A DNA stretch of 42,532 nucleotides, from contig JAHIUX010000049.1 in the NCBI GenBank assembly GCA_018816765.1, forward strand, positions 1-42,532. The letters are read 5' to 3'. A program made the position numbers and the translations under genes. Of this stretch, positions 35,270-42,532 are shown piece after piece; the first letter of the stretch is position 1; each line of letters begins with the position of its first letter. Below the pieces are notes generated by a model. It was not told where the DNA came from. It did not search any database and saw only the letters and a list, made by a program, of their open reading frames with translations. Origin of the DNA: Bacteroidota bacterium. Lineage in GTDB: Bacteria; Bacteroidota; Bacteroidia; Bacteroidales; F082.

Positions 35270-38200
35270 ATGGCTGATCTTAGGTGGCGTTTACGGTTGA
35301 AATCAGGAATTGCTGCTATGGTAGATATTGCAGCCTGGTTCATGATACTTATTGGCTTTGCGTCAATAATCGGTTGGTATTTTGATATTTATGGATTAAA
35401 TGGCGTGTGGCTGCCAGGTTTTTATGCTGTAAATCCGATAGTGGCATTGTGTCTGCTGGCTTATGGAGCAATGATTGCAACCGGGGCATTCCATAAGGAA
35501 AACTGTAGCCGTAAGCATTACCTCACTGTATTGGTTGGACTCACCATGATGTATTGCCTCCTTTGCCTTTTCGCATTTATGGATGGGCAGGGTGATTTGG
35601 TTGGTTTTTTTGAAGGCAGGAAACCAGGACCTGATTCATCGCTGGGTGTTTTCAGCATGTCAGTCCTTACTTCACTGATGTTTTTTATTGGAGGAGCCTT
35701 GCTCATCCTGAAACTTTATTTTCAGAAAAATCAGCTGGTCCTGCAAATACTCAGTGGCTTCGGGGTCATTACAGCGTTTATTGGTTTTTTGGGTAGTCTG
35801 GGTTATTTGTTCAGCACCCCATTGTTGTACGAAGCAAAGATCATTCAGCTTTCGATCAATAACTCTGTGGGTTTCATGTGGTTTGGAACTGCCTTGTATT
35901 GTATGAGTGGCTCAAATACATTTTTTACTAAGCATTTTTTTGGGACTTCATCAAGTGCCATTGTGCTGCGGGTGTTTTTGCCCCTGGTGATCGGCGGAAT
36001 ATTGTTTGAAGCGGTTTTGTTCGATTACCTGACGAGTAACTCCCAGGAAAGTACAGCCATGACAATGGCCATCCTGACTGTTTTTTCAGTCATACTCACG
36101 ACAGTGGTGTTGGTGCTTGTTTCAAAATTCGTGTTTAAACGTGCTGACCAGGCTGAAGCCGGGCGAAAAAAATCACAGGAGATCATTCACCGCGAACGAA
36201 TATTAATGCGCACCCTGATTGATAACCTGCCCGACACCATTTATGTGAAGGACAGGCATGCCAGAAAGGTATTGGCCAACCTGGCCGATGTGGAAGCAAC
36301 CGGAAGAAAAACGGAAGCTGAAATCCTGGGTAAAACCGACAAGGAAATATTTAACGAGGTTGATGGCGCACATGGTTATGAGCAGGATATGCTGGTCATG
36401 AAGTCGGGTAGACCACTGATAAATGACGAAAAAGAGTATGTTGATAAATTTGGTCGAATCAAGTGGCTGAGCACATCGAAAATTCCGCTGCGTGATACAA
36501 ATGATCAGATTGTTGGTTTGGTTGGAATTGGTCACGACATCACAGCAAAAAAAGCGCATGAAGAACAGATGATTCTGATGACGCATGCCATGCAGAGCCT
36601 GAACGACTGCGTGAGCATTACCGATACAGCAGACAAAATCATTTATGTAAATGACGCATTTATCAGAACCTATGGTTATTCAAGGGAGGAATTAATCGGT
36701 GAAAACATCAAAATCGTCAGGAAAAAGGGCGATGAGGATGAGAAAACACAGACGATTTTACCCTCTACAATACAATCAGGCTGGCATGGTGAAATTGTCA
36801 ATTGCAAAAAAGACGGTACAACCTTTGAAGTCGAAATTTCAACTTCCCCTGTACGGAATGAAGCTGGCGAAATCATTGCATTGTCAGGCATAGCGGTTGA
36901 TATCAGTGAGCGCAAGCGCATGGAAAAAGCCCTGGAAAGCAGCAAGGAACGCTATAGAACGCTGATTGAAAACCAGGGCGAGGGTGTTGGTCTCGTCGAT
37001 GTTGATGAGGTTGTGACCTTTGCCAATCCAGCTGCTGAGCAGATTTTTGGTGTACAGCCAGGAGAGCTATTGGGCAAGAACCTGATGGAATTTGTAACTC
37101 CTGAGTCAATGGAGTTGATCCGGCAGCAGACTGCAAAGCGGGCAAAAAATGAGAAGTCGTCCTACGAAATCGAAATTCTCGGTGGCGATCGGGTGAAGCG
37201 GATGATCCTTGTGACGGCCACCCCACAATTCAATGAAGAAGGGAAGCATACAGGCGCTTTTGGGATTTTCAGGGATATCACCCTCCAGAAGGAAGCAGAG
37301 GCAGCCCGCCGCAAGAGCGAAGAAAAGTACCGCGTATTGGTCGAATCTATTCCCGATGGGGTGTATAAACGTGGCGCCAATGGCAGGTTTATCGAAATTA
37401 ACCCGGCATTGATGCAGATGCTTGGATTTGACGACAAGGAATCAGTGTATCAGGTGGATGCCATTAACCGTTTCTTCCCCAGCCGCAATGAACGCAAACT
37501 GGTCTTTTCGAACGATAAGACAGAGGAAATTTGCGAATACCAAATCACGACAAAAGACAACAGGATAATATGGGTTGAGGATCACAGCCACAAAGCCATT
37601 GATGAAGAGTCGGGTGTTGAGTACTTTGAAGGAATAATGCGCGACATTACCTCACGCAAACTCGCCGATGAGGAGCTCATCAGGCAGAAAAATTTCCTCG
37701 AAACAATTATCGAATCGCTTAATTATCCATTCTACGTGGTTAATGTGGACGACTATACGATCAGGTTGGCGAATTCGGCAGCAAAAAAGCATTTCATCAA
37801 AGGGAAACAAACCTGTTATGGACTTACCCATGGCATCGATATGCCCTGCATCAATATGGGCGAGAGTTGCCCATTGCACATTTGTGTCGAGACAAAACAA
37901 TCTGTAATATTAGAGCATATTCATCAGGAGCCCAACGGGGATATGCAGGTGGCCGACGTGCATGTGTATCCAATATTTGACCAGGAAGGCGATGTGACCC
38001 AGATTATTGAGTATTCATTGGATATCACTGAGCGTAAAAAAATTGAGCTGCAGCTGGCCAAACAGTCTGAAGAACTCAGGGAACTGAACACAACCAAGGA
38101 TAAGTTCTTTTCCATTATCGCCCATGACCTGCGCAGTCCGTTTAATGCAATCCTGGGACTGTCAGGCATGCTGACAGCTGATTTCGATGACTACGACAGA

Positions 38201-38806
38201 AAATCAATTCATGAAACTGTCCTGGAAATTGACCAGGCCTCAAAAAAGGCATTTACCCTGCTCGAAAACCTGCTGGAGTGGGCCCGCTCACAGACCGGCA
38301 AGATTGAATACCGCCCTGTTGCCTTCGACCTCGTTGAACTGATTGACCTGACTGTGTCCTCAGCACAACCTCCGGCCAACAACAAGCAGGTTGAACTCAG
38401 TGCCGATGTGCCAAAGTTTATGTCGGTTGTTGCCGATAAAAACATGGTTTACACCATATTGCGTAACCTGATTTCAAATGCCATTAAGTTTACCCCTGAA
38501 CATGGTAAAGTAACTGTAAAGGCAAAAAAATCAGACAGCGAGGTGCTCATCTCAGTTTCCGACACTGGGGTGGGAATTTCAAATGAGAACCTGTCGAAAT
38601 TGTTTAAAATTGACAAAACATTTACCAGCCCTGGAACAAACAATGAAAAAGGAACAGGATTGGGCTTGGTGTTGTGTAAGGAATTTGTTGAAAAACACCA
38701 TGGCAACATCTGGGTTGACAGTGTGTTGCATGATGCCGAAAAGGGAATCACAGGTGGATCAACATTTATTTTTTCAATCCCGGTAGGAATACAACCAATC
38801 TCCTGA
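35270..38806 (+). CDS. Membrane histidine kinase with five PAS domains
   Basis: A 1178-residue protein from ATG 35270 (a GTG lies six bases earlier). Residues about 15-290 contain seven or eight hydrophobic segments in a MASE-like integral sensor (AAWFMILIGFASIIGWYF through ILTTVVLVLVSKFVF). PAS domains begin near 315, 439, 561, 686 and 807. The last has cysteines C849, C860, C867 and C871 (CYGLTHGIDMPC, then ESCPLHIC), a pattern seen in some PAS domains and possibly metal- or redox-linked. HisKA has FSIIAHDLRSPFNAILG with H952. The ATPase has the N box LRNLISNAIKFTP and G2 EKGTGLGLVLC. A short basic/acidic insertion (HDAEKGITGG) lies near the C-terminus. A TATCTTTA at 35222 is close to a -7 element. 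Confidence 0.9.
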   Translation: MADLRWRLRLKSGIAAMVDIAAWFMILIGFASIIGWYFDIYGLNGVWLPGFYAVNPIVALCLLAYGAMIATGAFHKENCSRKHYLTVLVGLTMMYCLLCLFAFMDGQGDLVGFFEGRKPGPDSSLGVFSMSVLTSLMFFIGGALLILKLYFQKNQLVLQILSGFGVITAFIGFLGSLGYLFSTPLLYEAKIIQLSINNSVGFMWFGTALYCMSGSNTFFTKHFFGTSSSAIVLRVFLPLVIGGILFEAVLFDYLTSNSQESTAMTMAILTVFSVILTTVVLVLVSKFVFKRADQAEAGRKKSQEIIHRERILMRTLIDNLPDTIYVKDRHARKVLANLADVEATGRKTEAEILGKTDKEIFNEVDGAHGYEQDMLVMKSGRPLINDEKEYVDKFGRIKWLSTSKIPLRDTNDQIVGLVGIGHDITAKKAHEEQMILMTHAMQSLNDCVSITDTADKIIYVNDAFIRTYGYSREELIGENIKIVRKKGDEDEKTQTILPSTIQSGWHGEIVNCKKDGTTFEVEISTSPVRNEAGEIIALSGIAVDISERKRMEKALESSKERYRTLIENQGEGVGLVDVDEVVTFANPAAEQIFGVQPGELLGKNLMEFVTPESMELIRQQTAKRAKNEKSSYEIEILGGDRVKRMILVTATPQFNEEGKHTGAFGIFRDITLQKEAEAARRKSEEKYRVLVESIPDGVYKRGANGRFIEINPALMQMLGFDDKESVYQVDAINRFFPSRNERKLVFSNDKTEEICEYQITTKDNRIIWVEDHSHKAIDEESGVEYFEGIMRDITSRKLADEELIRQKNFLETIIESLNYPFYVVNVDDYTIRLANSAAKKHFIKGKQTCYGLTHGIDMPCINMGESCPLHICVETKQSVILEHIHQEPNGDMQVADVHVYPIFDQEGDVTQIIEYSLDITERKKIELQLAKQSEELRELNTTKDKFFSIIAHDLRSPFNAILGLSGMLTADFDDYDRKSIHETVLEIDQASKKAFTLLENLLEWARSQTGKIEYRPVAFDLVELIDLTVSSAQPPANNKQVELSADVPKFMSVVADKNMVYTILRNLISNAIKFTPEHGKVTVKAKKSDSEVLISVSDTGVGISNENLSKLFKIDKTFTSPGTNNEKGTGLGLVLCKEFVEKHHGNIWVDSVLHDAEKGITGGSTFIFSIPVGIQPIS

Positions 38807-38811
38807 TTGCG

Positions 38812-38953
38812 ACTATATGTGCAAGTTATCTAATGTTCATCTCCTCTCAGGCATCTTTTTCTTTTTTCACTATAAATCGTTGGATATCAGTCGCCGGGTA
38901 TGTTGTGCCTAAGGCATTTATTGCACATATAGTTCTGTTCACTATATTTTCAA
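38812..38953. repeat. Three related 13-base repeats in inverted arrangement
   Basis: ACTATATGTGCAA at 38812-38824 has a perfect inverted copy TTGCACATATAGT at 38921-38933. A third copy in direct orientation, ACTATATTTTCAA (11 of 13 identical), follows at 38941-38953 and can pair with the second over ATATAGT/ACTATAT with a 7-base loop. The first copy is five bases past the kinase stop. The spacing resembles a short MITE-like element, but I see no target duplication. Confidence 0.5.
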
Positions 38954-39119
38954 TGGCATGTAAGGGGATATAGGACTATTTCCACCTAGAAACAGGCTTG
39001 TAACGAGGAATATGACAAAGCCCTCAATCCGTGAGAGAACATTAAACCTAAAATTGGCAACAAGTGTAAAAAGACAGATACGATAGTGTTAGATAATAAA
39101 GAAAGGATTTAGCTGTTTA

Positions 39120-39400
39120 ACAGGAAAGTGCAAATTTGATGGAACCGAAACAAAGTGAAGTTCAGCGGAGTCAAATTCATTTTGTTTTTACATCCCGCCC
39201 ACAAAGAAAAGAAGAAAGAAACCCCACCCAAATTGTAACACATTTGCAAGCCCGACTGCCTGTCCTGAACTTGCTTCGGGAAGCCGACACTCATAACCAA
39301 AGGTTGCAAAAGCGCTGCAAACGACCAAAGGGAGCTCAAGAGTAACGTTGAAAACTACAAAAATGGGCGGGAAATTTTGCTTACGCACCCATGCTAATTT
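39120..39400. repeat. Non-coding segment open in several frames, probable dispersed repeat
   Basis: From about 39120 to 39400 both strands stay open in overlapping frames. Translations are compositionally odd (GVSFFFSLWAGCKNKMN, FGWGFFLLFFVGGM). I recall similar stretches recurring between genes of unrelated Bacteroidetes genomes, so I treat it as a dispersed non-coding repeat rather than genes. It directly precedes the hsdM promoter. The rest of the 38807-39439 gap holds the 13-base repeats and nothing else I can support. Confidence 0.4.
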
Positions 39401-39410
39401 GCTACATTTG
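39376..39410 (+). promoter_or_regulatory. Predicted promoter of hsdM
   Basis: TTTG (39376-39379), a 23-base spacer, then an exact TACATTTG (39403-39410). The ATG at 39440 follows 29 bases later. The spacer is two bases longer than usual. Confidence 0.6.
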
Positions 39411-39439
39411 AACTTTAAAAATAGTGGACAGGAAATATT

Positions 39440-40996
39440 ATGACAGATAATTTAGAATTAGAGAAAACCCTTTGGCAGGCTGCCGATAAACTCCGCAACA
39501 ATATGGATGCGGCTGAATACAAACACGTAGTTTTGGGTTTGATATTCCTAAAATACATTTCCGATGCTTTTGATGAGCTTTTCAAAAAGTTGGAGAGTGA
39601 GAAAAACGAAACAGGTGCCGACCCTGAAGATAAAGACGAATATACAGCCGAAAGGGTTTTCTATGTTCCACCACAAGCCCGTTGGAAATGGCTTCAAGGA
39701 AGGGCAAAACTGCCAACTATTGGCAAAGACATTGACGATGCAATGGATGCCATTGAAAAAGACAACGCTACGCTCAAAGGAGTTTTGCCAAAAGACTATG
39801 CCCGACCTTCATTAGATAAACAGCGATTAGGAGAATTAATTGACTTAATTGGTTCTATCACTTTGAGCAAAAATGGAAACGGAAAAGTCAAAGACGTTTT
39901 AGGTTTTGTATTTGAGTATTTTTTGGGACAATTTGCCGATGCCGAAGGCAAAAAAGGCGGACAATTTTATACTCCCCAAAGCATTGTAAAAATATTGGTT
40001 GATATGCTTGCACCTGAACCCGAAAAACGGGTTTATGACGGATGTTGTGGTAGTGGTGGTATGTTTGTGCAAAGCGAACGCTTTATCGAAATGCACGAAC
40101 ACCGAAAAGGCAAAATTTCTATTTATGGACAGGAAAGCAACCCGACAACTCATAAATTAGCCAAAATGAATTTGGCTATTCGAGGTATTGATGCCAAAAT
40201 TGAATTGGGCGATACTTTGATGAACGATAAGTTTCCCGAACTCAAAGTTGATTATGTAATTGCAAATCCACCTTTCAATGTTAGCGACTACAATATAAAC
40301 AAAGCGGAAACCCACAAATGGAAATACGGCATTCCACCAACAGGAAACGCCAACTACGCTTGGTTGCAACACTTCGTTAGCAAGCTTGCACCTTATGGAA
40401 CAGCAGGAATTGTTTTGGCAAATGGCAGTATGAGTTCTGAAATTGCAACCGAAGGAGAAATCCGAAAAGCAATGATAGAAGCTGATTTAATTGACTGTAT
40501 GGTTTCATTACCTTCGCAGTTATTTTACAACACACAAATTCCCGCTTGTTTGTGGTTTTTAGCACGCAACAAAACCAGCACCTCTCCCTCTGGGAGAGGC
40601 GGGGGTGAGGGCTTCAGAAACCGCACAAATGAAATCTTGTTTATTGACGCCCGAGAGTTGGGCACAATGATTAGTCGCAAGCAAAAGGAATTGAGCGATA
40701 ATGACATTGCTAAAATTTCGGACACTTACCACAAATGGAGAAGTAAAGAATTTGAAACAAAGTACAAAGACGTTGCGGGTTTTTGTAAATCTGCAAACAT
40801 ACAAGATGTTCGCAAAAACAATTACATCCTTACGCCAGGCAGATATATTGACTTTAAAGAAGTAGCCGAAGATGGACAGGCATTTGACGAGAAAATGCAA
40901 ATGCTCATTTCTACCCTTTCAGTGCAGATGCAGAAAGCCAATGAATTGGATGAAGAAATTAAAAGAAATCTAGCAAAAATTGGATACATGATATAG
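39440..40996 (+). CDS. hsdM: Type I restriction-modification DNA methyltransferase subunit HsdM
   Basis: A 518-residue N6-adenine methyltransferase subunit. Residues about 5-150 are the HsdM N-terminal helical domain ([38 protein letters not shown]). The SAM motif is [12 protein letters not shown] (near D200) and the catalytic motif IV is NPPF at 276-279. [18 protein letters not shown] and LFIDARELG are further family blocks, and the NLAKIGYMI end is normal. It would methylate adenine in complex with HsdS. At about residues 378-392 an unusual Gly/Ser/Arg stretch ([14 protein letters not shown]) is encoded by a GC-rich palindrome. No hsdS or hsdR lies in the window. Confidence 0.95.
   Translation: MTDNLELEKTLWQAADKLRNNMDAAEYKHVVLGLIFLKYISDAFDELFKKLESEKNETGADPEDKDEYTAERVFYVPPQARWKWLQGRAKLPTIGKDIDDAMDAIEKDNATLKGVLPKDYARPSLDKQRLGELIDLIGSITLSKNGNGKVKDVLGFVFEYFLGQFADAEGKKGGQFYTPQSIVKILVDMLAPEPEKRVYDGCCGSGGMFVQSERFIEMHEHRKGKISIYGQESNPTTHKLAKMNLAIRGIDAKIELGDTLMNDKFPELKVDYVIANPPFNVSDYNINKAETHKWKYGIPPTGNANYAWLQHFVSKLAPYGTAGIVLANGSMSSEIATEGEIRKAMIEADLIDCMVSLPSQLFYNTQIPACLWFLARNKTSTSPSGRGGGEGFRNRTNEILFIDARELGTMISRKQKELSDNDIAKISDTYHKWRSKEFETKYKDVAGFCKSANIQDVRKNNYILTPGRYIDFKEVAEDGQAFDEKMQMLISTLSVQMQKANELDEEIKRNLAKIGYMI
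40581..40610 (+). repeat. REP-like GC-rich palindrome inside hsdM
   Basis: CCTCTCCC, loop TCT, GGGAGAGG (40581-40599) is a perfect 8-base stem, followed by CGGGGGTGAGG. This sequence type recurs between genes in many bacteria. Here it is in frame within hsdM and sits in a surface loop between two conserved blocks, in an otherwise AT-rich gene. Confidence 0.7.
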
Positions 40997-40999
40997 AAA

Positions 41000-41006
41000 G
41001 GAGGCG
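41000..41006 (+). promoter_or_regulatory. Strong Shine-Dalgarno site before the 308-residue gene
   Basis: AGGAGG-type sequence (AAAGGAGG around 40998-41005), 5-6 bases before the ATG at 41011. Such a strong site is unusual in this window and supports this start and separate translation after hsdM (14-base gap). Confidence 0.6.
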
Positions 41007-41010
41007 CATC

Positions 41011-41937
41011 ATGAACTATGAATTAAAAATTGAGCATGCTATAGAAGAAAATGGCACCATTGACCTTCAAAGACTGGTAACAATTGCGACTGGGATACGC
41101 AATATTGCCGAAGGTGCGCTGCAAATGCGGCTGCGTGGTGTTAGTCTTACAAAAGGAAGGAAAAAGGTGTCATTGTCAGAAGCACTCAGGGTTTCTTTGA
41201 CAGGCATCAAAGATGGAAGTACGATTTTGCAGCTTAATGCCGAGCAGTTTTCAAAAACGCTTGAACCATGGCAAACAGATATCTTCAGGCAAGAGGCTCA
41301 GCAGAACCTGCCAGACCACACACCTGTTTCACTTTTTATTGAGGCGTTCAGGGACGCAACCCTTGAAAACGGAAATCAGGATCTACTTGACAAATCATTA
41401 CTAAAAGAACTTAAGCAGTTCAAAAAGGCTTTTCAGAGCGATAATGAAGTATTTGTTATTAGCAACGAAGGCACAATACCGGCATTAGAACTAAAAAAGC
41501 CTGATTTTAAAAAAATTCAGGAGTTGGATGAAGAAATCCCTGATTCAGAACCTATTTTGATAAATGGTATTGTTGAAGAACTAAAATACAGCAAACTAAA
41601 AGTTAAAATTAAAACCAGTGAAGGCATTGTGGATGGTTTTTTGAGCGACGATTTGACGTCAGATGATATTGCACAATATTGGGGAAAAGAAGTAACGATC
41701 GGAGGTACGGCGCACTTTAAAGGAGGTGGCAGATCAGTCATTGAAATTTCTAGAATTTTTGAAGCTTCAGAAGGTGACCAATACTTTTCGAGAAAGCCCA
41801 AAGCCGAAACGGTTGAACAACAGATCAACAGACAACTTAAAGAAAAAGGCTTTAAAAATACCCTGGCCGATATTGTTGGCAAATGGCCGGGAGAGGAAAC
41901 GGATGAAGAATTTGAGGAACTTCTGAAAAACTTGTAA
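41011..41937 (+). CDS. Uncharacterised 308-residue protein between hsdM and a PIN nuclease
   Basis: I do not recognise a named family. Soluble, with no signal peptide. Residues about 1-165 are mixed alpha/beta with a conserved-looking start (IEHAIEENGTIDLQRLVTIATGIRNIAEGALQMRL). Residues about 180-250 are strongly beta (ILINGIVEELKYSKLKVKIK, then EVTIGGTAHFKGGGRSVIEISRI), which could be an OB-like nucleic-acid-binding fold; this is inference. The C-terminus is helical and acidic (DEEFEELLKNL). It is probably cotranscribed with hsdM, and its stop lies three bases before the PIN gene's ATG. The pairing suggests an antitoxin or targeting partner for the PIN protein. Confidence 0.75.
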   Translation: MNYELKIEHAIEENGTIDLQRLVTIATGIRNIAEGALQMRLRGVSLTKGRKKVSLSEALRVSLTGIKDGSTILQLNAEQFSKTLEPWQTDIFRQEAQQNLPDHTPVSLFIEAFRDATLENGNQDLLDKSLLKELKQFKKAFQSDNEVFVISNEGTIPALELKKPDFKKIQELDEEIPDSEPILINGIVEELKYSKLKVKIKTSEGIVDGFLSDDLTSDDIAQYWGKEVTIGGTAHFKGGGRSVIEISRIFEASEGDQYFSRKPKAETVEQQINRQLKEKGFKNTLADIVGKWPGEETDEEFEELLKNL

Positions 41938-41940
41938 AAG

Positions 41941-42417
41941 ATGAAGCGCTACATTATCGACACCAGCATTCTGCTGCATTACATCCGGCAATCAGCACTT
42001 GCTTTGAAAATTGAAAGTGAACATCAACTCATGTCGCAGGATGTTGTACCTATGGTGGCTGCTGTTTCAATTGGGGAAATTGAGGGCTTTGTACAGAGAA
42101 GGAATTGGGGCGAGAAAAAAATAAACAATCTGAAAAGGTTACTTTCCAGAATATTGGTGGTTGATATTGCCGGACAGGATGAAAACCTGATGAAAGCCTT
42201 TGCCACGCTCACCAATTATAGCCGCAATTGCTTGCCGGAAAAACCACTCGGCAGGTCTGTCAGCATTGGACAAAACGATTTATGGATAGCAGCTGTGGCA
42301 AAAGTGGCAAATGCTGAACTAATCACCGCTGATGGTGATTTTGACCATCTGAATGGTGCATGGCTTGCCGTGCATAAGTATGATCAAAGTATAAATAGTC
42401 GATCCTTACCAAGTTAA
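41941..42417 (+). CDS. PIN-domain ribonuclease (VapC-like), C-terminus possibly altered by an insertion sequence
   Basis: A 158-residue PIN protein; the family cleaves RNA using metal ions. The acidic residues are present: D7 (YIIDTSILLHYI), E46 (SIGEIEG), D113 (GQNDLWIAAVA) and D131/D133 (ITADGDFDHL). The ATG follows the 308-residue gene by three bases, as in toxin-antitoxin pairs, but the upstream protein is much larger than any VapB. The final residues (about 148-158, DQSINSRSLPS) overlap the end of a minus-strand transposase gene, so the native C-terminus may be lost. The catalytic core is complete. Confidence 0.87.
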   Translation: MKRYIIDTSILLHYIRQSALALKIESEHQLMSQDVVPMVAAVSIGEIEGFVQRRNWGEKKINNLKRLLSRILVVDIAGQDENLMKAFATLTNYSRNCLPEKPLGRSVSIGQNDLWIAAVAKVANAELITADGDFDHLNGAWLAVHKYDQSINSRSLPS

Positions 42418-42531
42418 TTTCAGCTTTTGGCATGAATGAAGTTGAAGGTTTTCGATGAGCCAAAAAATGAGATTTTTAGACTCTGTTTTTAGTTTTTCCA
42501 TCATTTTCTTGAAATTCCAACCAGTAGCAGC
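42406..42531 (-). mobile_element. C-terminal end of a transposase (IS5/IS1182-like), truncated by the window edge
   Basis: On the minus strand a frame enters from the right edge and ends at TAA 42408-42406. It gives AATGWNFKKMMEKLKTESKN, then LIFWLIENLQ and LKLTW. The AAT..NFKKMM.KLK block near the end resembles the last conserved part of IS5/IS1182-type transposases of Bacteroidetes. Only 41 residues are visible. Its stop lies inside the PIN gene's last codons, so the insertion's terminal repeat should be within or just left of 42406. Confidence 0.6.
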
Positions 42532-42532
42532 C

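Noticed and set aside
38812-38933. CRISPR array from the 13-base repeats
   Set aside because: The repeats are too few and too short, are inverted and have unequal spacing; no cas gene is present.
39109-39388. Small plus- and minus-strand proteins in the gap before hsdM
   Set aside because: Overlapping frames on both strands with odd composition and no ribosome-binding sites fit a non-coding repeat better than genes.

Overview
The window looks like a piece of an environmental Bacteroidetes (Bacteroidota) genome. The evidence is a set of Bacteroidetes-type promoters (TTG/TTTG, 19-23 bases, then TAnnTTTG), a TonB-dependent receptor with N-terminal STN and carboxypeptidase-regulatory-like domains next to a DUF4249 lipoprotein, a fused alpha-beta 2-oxoacid dehydrogenase E1, an Mpl-type Mur ligase, and few Shine-Dalgarno sequences. 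I could not determine genus or species. I saw no tRNA, rRNA or CRISPR array.

Layout. (1) 1-8 kb is housekeeping. A 5'-truncated MnmD-like methyltransferase gene meets, tail to tail, a tightly packed minus-strand series: fused E1, LpxR-like protein, DUF493, CrcB/FluC, unknown protein, acylphosphatase. A cysH-MATE pair lies upstream of it. (2) 8-12.5 kb holds an Mpl-like ligase and a DUF1573 protein, then OsmC, with a convergent ABC-F ATPase. Mpl and cysH diverge from facing TATATTTG promoters. (3) 12.9-19.2 kb is a four-gene envelope operon: secreted unknown, TonB-dependent receptor, DUF4249 lipoprotein and an MG2-like/plug-like surface protein. (4) 19.4-21.7 kb is a three-gene operon of a cobalamin-binding-fold protein, a small helical protein of unknown family and a soluble histidine kinase. 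(5) 21.7-25.2 kb has a promoter-bearing gap, a divergent FabK/nitronate-monooxygenase-like protein and an apparently frameshifted lipoprotein. (6) 25.2-38.8 kb is a sensory block: a five-PAS protein without a kinase domain, a single-domain response regulator, a REC-PAS(x9)-GAF histidine kinase, a two-PAS soluble histidine kinase and a membrane histidine kinase with five PAS domains. (7) 38.8-42.5 kb is an accessory island: non-coding inverted repeats, a multi-frame-open segment, hsdM of a type I restriction-modification system, an unknown 308-residue protein, a PIN-domain nuclease and the tail of a transposase running in from the right edge.

How parts may work together. The B12-fold/helical/kinase operon resembles a compact sensor feeding a phosphorelay whose output is not encoded beside it. 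The block at 25-39 kb could integrate many signals onto one Rcp1-like receiver. The hsdM-unknown-PIN order suggests a nuclease module embedded in a restriction locus, interrupted at the right by an insertion sequence. These links rest on gene order and domain content and have not been tested.
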